A stretch of DNA of 42,950 nucleotides from an uncultured Prevotella sp. (GCA_947177775.1 CAMWVS010000021.1:1-42950); one strand, 5' to 3'; positions 34,699 to 42,771 are shown, numbered from the stretch's first letter. Made by a program: numbers and translations. The notes: a model not told the origin generated them from the sequence alone.

Positions 34699-35250
34699 AT
34701 GAAAACTGTTTATGATTTCTCTGTCAAGGACAGAAAAGGCAAGGAAGTGTCACTCAAAGAGTATTCAAATGAGGTTCTGCTCATCGTCAATACCGCCATT
34801 AAATGCGGTTTTACGCCGCAATATGAGGAGCTGGAGAAACTGTATCAGAAATATCACAGCCGCGGATTTGAAATCCTCGACTTTCCCTGTAACCAGTTCG
34901 GCCAGCAGGCCCCCGGAACCGACGAGTCCATCCACAGTTTCTGCAAACTGAACTACGGCACGGAATTTCCGCGCTTCAAGAAACTGAAGGTCAACGGTGA
35001 CGATGCCGATCCGCTCTACAAGTTCCTCAAGGAGCAGAAAGGGTTTGCCGGTTGGGACATGAGCCATCCTATTGCCCCGATTCTCGAAGACATGCTGTCA
35101 AAGGAAGATCCGGACTACAAGCAGAAGCCGGACATCAAATGGAACTTCACAAAGTTCCTGACCAACAAGTTCGGAATGGTGGTGGCACGCTTCGAGCCGA
35201 CCGAGAAGATCGAGAACATCGAAAAACAGATAGAAGAACTGCTTAAGTAA
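34699..35250 (+). CDS. glutathione peroxidase-family thiol peroxidase
   Basis: 183 residues, cysteine (not selenocysteine) form. The catalytic tetrad is visible: Cys36 (NTAIKCGFTPQY), Gln70 in FPCNQFGQQ, Trp148 and Asn149 in KWNFTKFL. It reduces hydrogen or lipid peroxides in the cytosol. Cys64 sits in the FPCNQFG motif. Bacteroidales usually lack glutathione, and the thioredoxin reductase gene lies 29 bases downstream on the same strand, so thioredoxin is the likely electron donor. Confidence 0.93.
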   Translation: MKTVYDFSVKDRKGKEVSLKEYSNEVLLIVNTAIKCGFTPQYEELEKLYQKYHSRGFEILDFPCNQFGQQAPGTDESIHSFCKLNYGTEFPRFKKLKVNGDDADPLYKFLKEQKGFAGWDMSHPIAPILEDMLSKEDPDYKQKPDIKWNFTKFLTNKFGMVVARFEPTEKIENIEKQIEELLK

Positions 35251-35279
35251 TAAAGAACCAAGAGTTACAAACAGAAATC

Positions 35280-36254
35280 ATGACTGAAAACAGAGAACAC
35301 ATCCGCTGCCTCATCGTGGGCAGCGGCCCCGCCGGATATACGGCAGCAATATATGCGTCAAGAGCCAATCTCAGCCCCGTTGTGTATAGCGGACTGCAGC
35401 CTGGCGGCCAGCTCACACAGACAACAATCGTCGAGAACTTTCCCGGCTATCCGCAGGGTGTCGACGGCAACCAGATGATGATGGACTTCCGCGAACAGGC
35501 CGAGCACTTCGGTGCCGACATCCGCGACGGCGAAATAGTCAAGGCCGACCTGTCAAAGGCCCCCTACGTCCTGACCGTTGAGGACGGCAAGGAAATAGAG
35601 GCCGACACTGTGATCATCGCCACCGGAGCATCCGCCATGTATCTTGGACTGGACGACGAGCGCAAATACAACGGTCAGGGCGTTTCGGCCTGTGCTACAT
35701 GCGACGGTTTCTTCTATCGCAAGAAGGTTGTCGCCGTTGTTGGCGGCGGCGATACGGCCTGCGAGGAGGCCATCTATCTGGCCAGTCTGGCAAAGAAGGT
35801 CTACATGATTGTTCGCAAACCCTACCTGCGCGCCTCCAAAGTGATGCAGAAGCGTGTGATGAACACCGAAAACATAGAGATTCTCTTTGAGCACAACACC
35901 GTAGGTCTCTACGGCGAAAACGGTGTGGAAGGCGCCCGTCTCGTCCGCCGGAAGGGCGAACCGGACGAAGAGATGGTCGACATCGCTATCGACGGATTCT
36001 TCCTCGCCATAGGCCACAAGCCCAACAGCGACATCTTCCGCGAGTGGCTCGACACTGACGAAGTTGGCTATCTGAAGAAGATTGACGGCACACCGAAAAC
36101 AAAAATCCCCGGCGTCTTCGTTGCCGGAGACGTTGCCGACCCCGTCTACCGCCAGGCCATCACCTCGGCTGCAACCGGATGTCAGGCCGCAATCGAGGCT
36201 GAACGCTACCTCACGCTATTAAGTGAAGAGAGTTTAATAGTGCAGAGAGTTTAA
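35280..36254 (+). CDS. trxB: thioredoxin reductase
   Basis: 324 residues. FAD-binding GSGPAGY (14-20), redox-active CATC (Cys138, Cys141), NADPH-binding GGGDTA (155-160), and the final FAD motif VFVAGDVADPVYRQAITSA. It reduces thioredoxin with NADPH, and with the upstream peroxidase would form a peroxide-detoxification unit. The last dozen residues (LSEESLIVQRV) are written by the repeat that fills the downstream spacer and look like a tail gained by repeat spread rather than a family feature. Confidence 0.94.
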   Translation: MTENREHIRCLIVGSGPAGYTAAIYASRANLSPVVYSGLQPGGQLTQTTIVENFPGYPQGVDGNQMMMDFREQAEHFGADIRDGEIVKADLSKAPYVLTVEDGKEIEADTVIIATGASAMYLGLDDERKYNGQGVSACATCDGFFYRKKVVAVVGGGDTACEEAIYLASLAKKVYMIVRKPYLRASKVMQKRVMNTENIEILFEHNTVGLYGENGVEGARLVRRKGEPDEEMVDIAIDGFFLAIGHKPNSDIFREWLDTDEVGYLKKIDGTPKTKIPGVFVAGDVADPVYRQAITSAATGCQAAIEAERYLTLLSEESLIVQRV

Positions 36255-36562
36255 TAGTGCAGAGAGTTTAATAGTGCAGAGTGCAGAGTGATGAGTGAAG
36301 AGGTATGATTACCTTTTGTTATTACGGAATCAATATTTTGTTTCCTGTCAATATATAAAAGGTAATCATACCTCTTCAATCATCACTCTGAACTCTGCAC
36401 TCTTAAACTCTTAAAGGTAATCATACCTCTGCACTCATCACTCTGAACTCTGCACTACTAAACCCTCTGCACTCTTAAACTTAAAGGTAATCATACCTCT
36501 TCAATCATCACTCTAACTTCTGCACTATTAAACACTCATCACTCTGAACTCTGCACTATACT
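36218..36562. repeat. mosaic of direct and inverted intergenic repeats
   Basis: The motif AGGTAATCATACCTCT occurs three times (36360-36375, 36415-36430, 36485-36500) and once inverted (36299-36314). Each copy is followed by CATCACTCTGAACTCTGCAC-like words. A short direct repeat GAGAGTTTAATAGTGCA stands in three copies at about 36229-36275. The array runs into the 3' ends of both flanking convergent genes. The 36255-36538 spacer contains nothing else. Confidence 0.85.
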
Positions 36563-37189
36563 CAATCGCAGCAGTTCCCCGAAATCATCTATCAGGAAGT
36601 CGGCGTCCGCAAGACTCTCGCGTGAGCCGTTGCCATACGTCACACCGCAAGTCTTCGCTCCGGCACGGCGTCCCATCTCTATGTCGAAGACCGTGTCTCC
36701 GACCACCAGCGCCTCGTCAGCCCTGCATCCCACATAACGGAGAATGTCCAGCACCATGTCAGGCTCCGGTTTAGCATGCTCCACGTCAGACACGGCCACT
36801 ACGCGTGAGATATATTGTTCCAGCTCCATATCACGCAAAAAGCCCATCAGCGTATCGCGGCCACGGCTACTGGCGATTGTCAGCGTCAAACCGCGGCCAT
36901 ACAGCTCCTCTATCGTCTCACGGACATGAGGAAACATCGGAACGGCTCCCGCCACATTGTTCACATCAAACAGCCTCCGATAGACCTCCGCACACCTCTG
37001 CCCCATCTCCTCTGTCATAGGGATGAGACTTCTGAAACCTTCATGCAACGGCAGACCTATCGTCGCCACACATTCTGCATCAGAACGCTGCGGAAGCCCC
37101 AGCTCCGCCAAAGTCTGATGCATTGTCTTCACAATCACGGCGCGGGTATCACCCAACGTCCCGTCAAAATCAAGTATTATTGTTTTCAT
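36539..37189 (-). CDS. HAD-superfamily phosphatase (phosphoglycolate-phosphatase-like)
   Basis: 216 residues. Motif I ILDFDGTLGDT (nucleophile Asp7, Asp9), cap region about 15-80, motif II TIASSRGRD, motif III HAKPEPDMVLDI (Lys), motif IV VVGDTVFDIEMG. It is a cytosolic phosphomonoesterase of the Gph/PGMB group. Substrate is not fixed. The final residues (SIVQSSE) are encoded by the repeat described for the downstream spacer, as in the convergent thioredoxin reductase. Confidence 0.9.
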   Translation of the reverse strand: MKTIILDFDGTLGDTRAVIVKTMHQTLAELGLPQRSDAECVATIGLPLHEGFRSLIPMTEEMGQRCAEVYRRLFDVNNVAGAVPMFPHVRETIEELYGRGLTLTIASSRGRDTLMGFLRDMELEQYISRVVAVSDVEHAKPEPDMVLDILRYVGCRADEALVVGDTVFDIEMGRRAGAKTCGVTYGNGSRESLADADFLIDDFGELLRLSIVQSSE

Positions 37190-37219
37190 ATTTTTTGTTT
37201 TTAAGTTTTAGTGGAGTGA

Positions 37220-37285
37220 GGAGGGTCTTTCCGTGGAAAGAGGAGGGTTTTTCCGTGGAAAAAGGAGGTTTTTTCCGTGGATGGT
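37220..37285. repeat. 22-bp tandem repeat, three units
   Basis: Units at 37220-37241, 37242-37263 and 37264-37285, consensus GGAGGGTTTTTCCGTGGAAA plus two bases. Each carries a small palindrome TTTCCGTGGAAA. It lies between the HAD phosphatase start and the symporter stop, and reads into a diverged fourth unit. Confidence 0.85.
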
Positions 37286-37292
37286 GGAGGGA

Positions 37293-37337
37293 TGGATGAG
37301 GAGTGAGAAATGTTTCTCATTTCTCACTCCTCATCCA
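37293..37337. repeat. 20-bp perfect inverted repeat overlapping the symporter C-terminus
   Basis: Arms 37293-37312 and 37318-37337 around a 5-base loop (TTTCT). The right arm encodes the last residues (LWMRSEK) and most of the stop of the symporter. A stem this long may act as a terminator or mRNA end protector for the symporter transcript, although no T-tract follows on the minus strand. Confidence 0.8.
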
Positions 37338-38732
37338 CAGCCCCGCGAACGTCAGCATGCCGTTCAGCAGCAGCAGTTCGTAGCCGAAATGGTAGCCCCA
37401 CGCGGCGATGGCCGCCTTATCTATGGCAAGACACAGCAATGGCGAGGCAATGACAATGTAAGGCACATATTTGTCGCGCACGCTGCGTCGCGTCAGCAAT
37501 CCGAAGGCGAACAGGCCAAGCAGAGGACCGTATGTATAGGACACCAATATATAGATGGCGTCAATCACGCTCGTAGAGTTCAGCATCCTGAACAACAGGA
37601 TAAACACCACGAACAGCGCGCAAAAAGCCACGTGAACACGCCTCCGCAGACACTCGTCGCCCTCACGCCGGCGGATGTCAACGCAATAGCTCGTTGTCAG
37701 CGACGTCAGCGCAGAATCGGCACTGCTGAACGATGCCGCCACAATGCCGATGGTGAAGAGCACGACAACGGCCGTGCCGAGACTGCCCGTAGCCGCAAAC
37801 ATCGGCAACAGCTCGTCGCCCGAGGCCGGCAGCGCCACACCCTCGCGCCCGGCCAGCATCACAAGCAGAACGCCGAGCGAGAGCAGCAGCAGATTGGCCG
37901 GAACAAAGGCGAAACCATACGTGCAGACATCCTTCTGAGCCTCACGCAGCGTCTTGCACGTCAGGTTCTTCTGCATCATGTCCTGATCCAGTCCCGTCAT
38001 CACGATGACGACGAACATACCGCTGATGAACTGCTTCCAGAAGTTCTGCGTCGACATCCAGTCGTCCATGACCATCACACGGCTCATCGGCGATTCGGCC
38101 ACTGCCGCCACCGCCTCACCTATATTCATGTCCAACGACGCAGCCAGTCCGGCGAATATCAGGACGAGCGACGTGAAGAGACAGGCCGTCTGAAACGTGT
38201 CCGTCCAAACAAGCGTCTTTATGCCGCCGCGATGGGTGTAGAGCCATATCAGCGCCACCATCAGCGGTACGGTCACCTCAAACGGCACACCGACGTCGTC
38301 CAGCACGAAGCGCTGAAGAATGATGCAGACGACATAGAATTTCACCGCCGCACCGGTCATCTTCGACAGCAGGAAGAACGAAGCCCCCGTGCGGTAGGCC
38401 CGCGGCCCCAGCCTGTCACCGAGCCATGTGTATATCGTTGTCAGATTGTGGCGGTAGTAGAGCGGAAGCAGCAGAAACGCCACGGCGAAATAGCCGGGAA
38501 TGAAGCCCATGCACATCTGCAGATATGTCATGTCCGCGCGCATCACCATGCCCGGCACCGACACCACCGTCACACCGCTTATCGACGCGCCCACCATGCC
38601 GAAAGCCACCATATACCACGGCGACCGGCGGTCAGCTCTATAGAAAGTCTCGTTTGTGGCCCGTCGTCCCGTAATCCGGCTCACGCCAAACAGTATGATG
38701 AAATAGACGAGCACCGTCAGAATGATTATCAT
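37317..38732 (-). CDS. sodium:solute symporter (SSS family)
   Basis: 471 residues with about 12-13 transmembrane helices. GMVGASISGVTVVSVPG in TM2, TGLDQDMMQKNLTCKTLREA, and SSADSALTSLTTSY are the hallmark stretches of the SSS fold; the Ser-Ser-Ala-Asp-Ser carries sodium-site residues. It takes up a solute with sodium at the inner membrane; the substrate cannot be read. Many Bacteroidota members are annotated sialic-acid or glucose-type carriers. An exact -7 box (TAATTTTG, 38737-38744) ends only 4 bases before the start codon, so transcription would begin at or near the ATG. Confidence 0.92.
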   Translation of the reverse strand: MIIILTVLVYFIILFGVSRITGRRATNETFYRADRRSPWYMVAFGMVGASISGVTVVSVPGMVMRADMTYLQMCMGFIPGYFAVAFLLLPLYYRHNLTTIYTWLGDRLGPRAYRTGASFFLLSKMTGAAVKFYVVCIILQRFVLDDVGVPFEVTVPLMVALIWLYTHRGGIKTLVWTDTFQTACLFTSLVLIFAGLAASLDMNIGEAVAAVAESPMSRVMVMDDWMSTQNFWKQFISGMFVVIVMTGLDQDMMQKNLTCKTLREAQKDVCTYGFAFVPANLLLLSLGVLLVMLAGREGVALPASGDELLPMFAATGSLGTAVVVLFTIGIVAASFSSADSALTSLTTSYCVDIRRREGDECLRRRVHVAFCALFVVFILLFRMLNSTSVIDAIYILVSYTYGPLLGLFAFGLLTRRSVRDKYVPYIVIASPLLCLAIDKAAIAAWGYHFGYELLLLNGMLTFAGLWMRSEK

Positions 38733-38736
38733 GATG

Positions 38737-38744
38737 CAAAATTA
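38737..38744 (-). promoter_or_regulatory. -7 box immediately before the symporter start codon
   Basis: TAATTTTG on the minus strand, exact TAnnTTTG. The spacing predicts a leaderless or nearly leaderless mRNA, unless the real start is a later Met. Confidence 0.45.
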
Positions 38745-38933
38745 GTGTTTTTCGGCCACAATCACGCCGCTTCTCCGAATATATTTAAGGCAAGAACAAC
38801 GAATGCGATTCATAGTCGGTAAGTAGAAAAAATAATAGAGTTGCTGATAAGGAATGTAGTCTTTTACATCTATGTTTCAAGTTTTTTCGAGTGATTATAT
38901 CACAGATTATTTAGTTATTCCAAACATTTTTAC

Positions 38934-38941
38934 TACCTTTG
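38934..38941 (+). promoter_or_regulatory. -7 box upstream of the Abi_2 gene
   Basis: TACCTTTG, exact TAnnTTTG. Predicted transcription start near 38946-38950, 60 bases before the abi ATG. Confidence 0.65.
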
Positions 38942-38945
38942 CACC

Positions 38946-39000
38946 ATTAGAACCTGCCAAGCCTCTTCACAATGCTCAAATCGGCGGGTCGTTTTTTATT
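38946..39000 (+). ncRNA. short leader RNA with terminator upstream of the Abi_2 gene (abiF-RNA-like candidate)
   Basis: Between the promoter and the ATG lies a 55-base segment ending in a stem ACCTGCC (38952-38958) with GGCGGGT (38983-38989, one G-U pair), 24-base loop, then CGTTTTTTATT. This is a complete small-RNA unit or attenuator. From memory, a conserved RNA motif named abiF has been described upstream of Abi_2-type genes; the match to this sequence is not verified here. The RNA may be an antitoxin-like guide or control readthrough into abi. Confidence 0.55.
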
Positions 39001-39008
39001 ATACATAT

Positions 39009-39968
39009 ATGAAAACAAGTTTCGCCAAACCGTACTCTTCTCCGGAACAGATAGTTCAAGTACTAAAATCAAGGGGGATGCTTATAAAAAATGAGCATAG
39101 GGTGGAAAATTATTTGATGAACATTGGTTATCATCGTTTGTCTGCATACATTTACCCATTCTATAAAAGCCCTAAGAGTGAGCTGGTACTAAAAGAGGGA
39201 ACAAGTTTTGAGCAAGTCCTAACTCTCTATCGCTTTGACAAGAAACTACGCATACTCCTTTTCAATGAAATAGAGAAAATAGAGGTTGCCATTCGCAGCG
39301 TATTGGCAAATGTCGGATGCCAAGAATTGGGAGACAAGTTTTGGATAACAAAACCAGAATACTTTGCCAATGCGGATAAATTTAATCAAACATTGGCAAT
39401 CATAGACAAGGAACTGGCTTCAAGCAAGGAAGATTACATTGAAGATTTTCGACAAAATTTTATTGAGGACTACCCTCCTGCATGGATGATAACGGAAGTG
39501 TTGTCCTTCGGTAATTTGAACTACATCTATTCCAATATAGCCAGCAACCAACTAATGAAGCGCATTGCAGGTTATTTCGGTTTGAAACCACAGGTTTTTG
39601 TCTCATGGCTGACGGTACTTGCCAACCTCCGCAATATGTGTTGTCACCATGCGAGAGTATGGAACAGAGATTTTATGCTGAATCCTGCTGAACCTAAAAA
39701 GACTAAAAACGCATGGATAGACACCTCAAAAGCTGATAAGAAACGAATCTACTATCGCCTGTGTATAATCCGATACTTTCTCTCTTCGGTTTCTCCCAAC
39801 AACAACTTCAACGAAAAACTATCGGAACTATTGACGGATTTTCCGTCAATAGATATAGCGGCGATGGGGTTTGATTGCGATTGGAAAAATACTTCTTTAT
39901 GGTCAACTCTTATTGAAACGGCAAAAAGGGATTTTCAAGGATTCTCAAAGCCAATAAAAGAGCGTTAA
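39009..39968 (+). CDS. Abi_2 family abortive infection protein (AbiD/AbiF-like, HEPN-type)
   Basis: 319 residues. The start YSSPEQIVQVLKSRGMLI, then YHRLSAYIYPFY, LYRFDKKLRILLFNEIEKIE and WMITEVLSFGNLNYIY are Abi_2 landmarks. LANLRNMCCHHARVWNR carries the R-x4-H HEPN ribonuclease motif (Arg208, His213). Proteins of this type stop phage growth, probably by cleaving RNA in infected cells. Base composition is A/T-richer than the symporter next door, suggesting horizontal transfer. It has its own promoter and a terminator-ended leader just upstream. The trigger and any antitoxin are unknown. Confidence 0.9.
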   Translation: MKTSFAKPYSSPEQIVQVLKSRGMLIKNEHRVENYLMNIGYHRLSAYIYPFYKSPKSELVLKEGTSFEQVLTLYRFDKKLRILLFNEIEKIEVAIRSVLANVGCQELGDKFWITKPEYFANADKFNQTLAIIDKELASSKEDYIEDFRQNFIEDYPPAWMITEVLSFGNLNYIYSNIASNQLMKRIAGYFGLKPQVFVSWLTVLANLRNMCCHHARVWNRDFMLNPAEPKKTKNAWIDTSKADKKRIYYRLCIIRYFLSSVSPNNNFNEKLSELLTDFPSIDIAAMGFDCDWKNTSLWSTLIETAKRDFQGFSKPIKER

Positions 39969-39973
39969 ACACT

Positions 39974-40093
39974 TTATTCTGACAACTTTTCCAATGCCTG
40001 TGCTGTGTATCTCTTACATACAGCAGCAATATCCCCGGATTGGATGCTTACTTTCAAACGCAACTCCACACGAAGCTTTCTCTTTTCACTCAG
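39974..40093 (-). pseudogene. possible C-terminal remnant of an unidentified gene
   Basis: A 39-codon stretch ending in TAA at 39974-39976 reads LSEKRKLRVELRL...SGDIAAVCKRYTAQALEKLSE, which has the composition of a genuine helical protein end. The frame has no plausible start nearby, and an upstream in-frame TAA lies near 40150. It may be the tail of a gene lost by insertion of the abi or peptide module, or a chance reading. I do not recognise the parent family. Confidence 0.3.
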
Positions 40094-40109
40094 GTAAGGA
40101 AAACGAAGA

Positions 40110-40141
40110 AGGGGTGTGCCATTTCGAAATGGCACACCCCT
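40110..40141. terminator. 32-base perfect palindrome between convergent genes
   Basis: AGGGGTGTGCCATTTC followed by its exact complement. It sits between the abi gene (+) and the peptide gene (-), and could stop transcription from both sides. There is no good T-run, so it may be a processing or stability element instead. Confidence 0.6.
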
Positions 40142-40191
40142 CACTTATTATGCGGTATTTAAATGTTTACCTAACTATCTTTGCGTGACGA

Positions 40192-40383
40192 TTATTCGTC
40201 CCAAGCACCCCAAAGATTGCCGCTGTTATGCTTTGAATCAGCATCACCACCGGTAACAGGTTCGTCATCATCCGGTGTTGTATGCATACCGCTGCTGTCA
40301 CCTCCAGAGAAAGAAGCCAACAGTGACTCTATCTCCAACTCAACAACTGTGATTTCGGGCTTCTGATAAACTTTCTTTGCCAT
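40192..40383 (-). CDS. 63-residue peptide with double-glycine leader-like N-terminus
   Basis: The N-terminal half (MAKKVYQKPEITVVELEIES) is followed by LLASFSGG, resembling leaders cut after Gly-Gly by C39 peptidase transporters. The rest is acidic and Gly/Asp/Ser-rich, ending NLWGAWDE. Small proteins starting MKKxYxKP and ending in a Trp-containing acidic tail are common in Prevotella next to large surface proteins; no function is established to my knowledge. It begins 27 bases after the 786-residue protein on the same strand, so it is probably co-transcribed. No C39 transporter is in the window. It could be a secreted signal, a RiPP-like precursor, or a secretion accessory. Confidence 0.7.
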   Translation of the reverse strand: MAKKVYQKPEITVVELEIESLLASFSGGDSSGMHTTPDDDEPVTGGDADSKHNSGNLWGAWDE

Positions 40384-40410
40384 AATTCTCTTATTTTAAA
40401 GATTAATCAA

Positions 40411-42771
40411 TTATTTTACAACAACCTTATTACCATTCACGATATACAGACCAGCAGCAACAGAAATTGAAGTCTCGCCGGCTGCAACTGCTTCACTCTT
40501 CACGAGAGCACCACCAGCCGTATAGACCTTAACAGCCTGAGCCTTGTCGGCATTGACAGTGATGACACCGTTGCCACCCTTCACTGAGAATTTGTCAGCT
40601 GCCTTCTCTACTGAGGCGATAGCCGTAACATCATTGTCGTTCTCGTCGAGGATGCCCATCTTATAGGATTTTGCAGAGCTTTCAGTAGGAATATATCCCT
40701 CTCTTCTCACATAAGCACGTGTGGGCAGGAAGCGGGTTTCGCCACTCATTCTCACGAACTCGCCGTTCTGGAAACCATAGATTGAATAGCGGCCGGCCTC
40801 AAGTTCTGATGCGCTCTGCTTCTTGAATGTTCCACAGAGAGAAGCGCCGACACCTTCCATAGACTGCTCCAAAGCAGTTGTGCTTCCAGAACCGGTAGCA
40901 ACGAAATCAACATTGTTCAAGTTGAATACCTTGCCGTTCACAGAGTTACCGAACTGCAGGATGTAAGGCTGGTTTGCTTCCATTCCGTTAGAAACATACT
41001 TAAACCAGTATGTTCTGTTATCGCCGTTCTCCTCAACCTTGTTGAACTGCAAGAGCTTGCCACCTTCGCCAATCACTGTTGCAAGATTTGACTCACTTAC
41101 AGCAAAAGGCAGACAGATTGTAGAAGCGTTTCCGGCAGCTACGTTGAATGTACGGTCGTATGACACGGTTTCTGCATTGAATGACTCGTGGATATAAATA
41201 GCTGTTTCCGCAGAATTTGAAACCACTGCTTTCTTGCAGTTCCAGCTTGTGCCGTCAATAGTATAAACGACATTCTCTACTGCATCAGCTGCATCTACGT
41301 TAGCGAAAATGTCTGTGGCTGCATCAGTATTGGTAACATAATAGAATGCACCGTTTCCTACAGTCCAGGCATTAGAGCTGTGGGTTGTGATTTCACCATT
41401 GGCACCGATATTCACAAGACGTCTTTCGCCGGCTTTCTTAGCATCTGAATATGCCTTAACCTCATAGAGTCTGTACTTGCTGTCCATGCTAACCTCTCCG
41501 GTCTTAACATTGACACCAAACTCTTTACGAAGCCCGGCATTGTCGTAGATGTTGCTGTAAGTTCCAACTATGTTACCGTCTACGTCAGCTTTAGTTCCTT
41601 CGCTATTATAAACAGTATATGAAGAACCAGAAGCATTGACAATACTGTTCTTGATATTTCCTTTATTAAAATCTGTGATCTTACCACCTTTAACCTCTAC
41701 ATTAGAAATTTTTCCATCTACATTGTTGGAAGTAACAAGATTACAGCCAATCAATTTAACGTTAGAGATTTCTCCATTGTTTGCTCCGAACAGTGTATTG
41801 TTGCTACCAGTAACTGTATTGCCGGCACCATCAAACTTATAGTCCGCAGCAACGGTACCCATAGTGAAATTTGCATCATCAATAGTGATGTTATTTGTCA
41901 GCTGCAGATTATTATAGTTACGACAGCCGGGATGAGATGCTTTAGAAGTTTCAGTTGTAATAACAACGTCTCCCTTAGTCATATCTTCAGGATACTTCCA
42001 AGCTACAGTCTTAATTGTCCAAGTACCACCATTAAGTGCTGCATTCAAATAACTCTGAAGATTCTCATTGTTAATCAATGCCTGATTCTTTGTCAAGAAG
42101 TTATCAACACGTGTTGTTGTCTCTGTTGTTTCAGTAGAAATGACATCCTTTTCAGGGATTTGGTTTGAAGCATTCTGTAATGCATCAAGCACGTCATAAT
42201 CAGTTGATGGTCTCGGAGATGTCAAAACAACAGTCGTAGTTACATAAGTTCCATCACCTTTATCTACATTAAATATAATACTTAGAATGGATTTATTCGC
42301 ACCTGCAATCAAATAAGAATCATCACTAAAATCAGCGTCAGAAGCTAATTCAACGACATTAACACCTGAAGGTATGGGCTGATCTGGAGAATAAACAGTC
42401 AACTTTATTCCGCGGGCACTGGTTTCTCTGCTTATTTTCAACTTAAAGTCTCCTGACGGGTTATCTTTCGTAGTCTCGTCATAAAATGCAGAGATAGCCG
42501 TCTTCTCTTTTGTGCCTTGCGGGAAAGTAACTATTACTTCTTTACTTGTCGTTTCCGTAGATTTAGCGTCATTGACAGCATTTTGATAATAAACATAATC
42601 TCTCTCAGCTTTTTGCAAAGCTGTCTCATACGTAGAAACCTTTGCAATTGAGTCTTTAACGGCTGACAATTCCGAAAAATTTGCAATCTTTACCTGCGCC
42701 TTACCATATTGGGGTATGGCACAAAGAAAGAATGCAAGTCCCATAAAAGTAGAATTTTTCATCTTATACAT
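40411..42771 (-). CDS. large secreted T9SS-type surface protein with beta-helix-like middle
   Basis: 786 residues; an internal Met at codon 4 (MKNSTFMGLAF) is an equally good start. A signal peptide ending near QYGKAQ precedes a helical segment (about 30-75). A Ser/Thr/Asp-rich beta region follows (about 75-290). About 290-400 there are short repeated units (NNITIDDANFTMG, FGANNGEISNVKLIGCNL, DGKISNVEVKGGKI) as in right-handed beta-helix/GLUG-like adhesins. The C-terminus (VKVYTAGGALVKSE...AAGLYIVNGNKVVVK) is the Prevotella T9SS-like sorting or anchoring module. Probably a cell-surface adhesin or structural protein; no catalytic motif seen. A poly-G tract sits in its promoter. Confidence 0.82.
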   Translation of the reverse strand: MYKMKNSTFMGLAFFLCAIPQYGKAQVKIANFSELSAVKDSIAKVSTYETALQKAERDYVYYQNAVNDAKSTETTSKEVIVTFPQGTKEKTAISAFYDETTKDNPSGDFKLKISRETSARGIKLTVYSPDQPIPSGVNVVELASDADFSDDSYLIAGANKSILSIIFNVDKGDGTYVTTTVVLTSPRPSTDYDVLDALQNASNQIPEKDVISTETTETTTRVDNFLTKNQALINNENLQSYLNAALNGGTWTIKTVAWKYPEDMTKGDVVITTETSKASHPGCRNYNNLQLTNNITIDDANFTMGTVAADYKFDGAGNTVTGSNNTLFGANNGEISNVKLIGCNLVTSNNVDGKISNVEVKGGKITDFNKGNIKNSIVNASGSSYTVYNSEGTKADVDGNIVGTYSNIYDNAGLRKEFGVNVKTGEVSMDSKYRLYEVKAYSDAKKAGERRLVNIGANGEITTHSSNAWTVGNGAFYYVTNTDAATDIFANVDAADAVENVVYTIDGTSWNCKKAVVSNSAETAIYIHESFNAETVSYDRTFNVAAGNASTICLPFAVSESNLATVIGEGGKLLQFNKVEENGDNRTYWFKYVSNGMEANQPYILQFGNSVNGKVFNLNNVDFVATGSGSTTALEQSMEGVGASLCGTFKKQSASELEAGRYSIYGFQNGEFVRMSGETRFLPTRAYVRREGYIPTESSAKSYKMGILDENDNDVTAIASVEKAADKFSVKGGNGVITVNADKAQAVKVYTAGGALVKSEAVAAGETSISVAAGLYIVNGNKVVVK

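Noticed and set aside
34699..34820. Selenocysteine in the glutathione peroxidase
   Set aside because: The catalytic codon is TGC (Cys36); there is no in-frame TGA.
36214..36560. CRISPR array
   Set aside because: The repeated words are unevenly spaced, occur in both orientations, and no cas genes are present.
37233..38822. Plus-strand reading frame of 529 residues opposite the symporter
   Set aside because: Composition is abnormal (His, Arg and Gln-rich), it has no recognisable motif, and it lies wholly antisense to a clear SSS transporter. It is a shadow of that gene's codon usage.
39994..40188. Plus-strand 64-residue frame after the Abi gene
   Set aside because: It spans the perfect palindrome at 40110-40141, has no motif, and the opposite strand has the more protein-like fragment.
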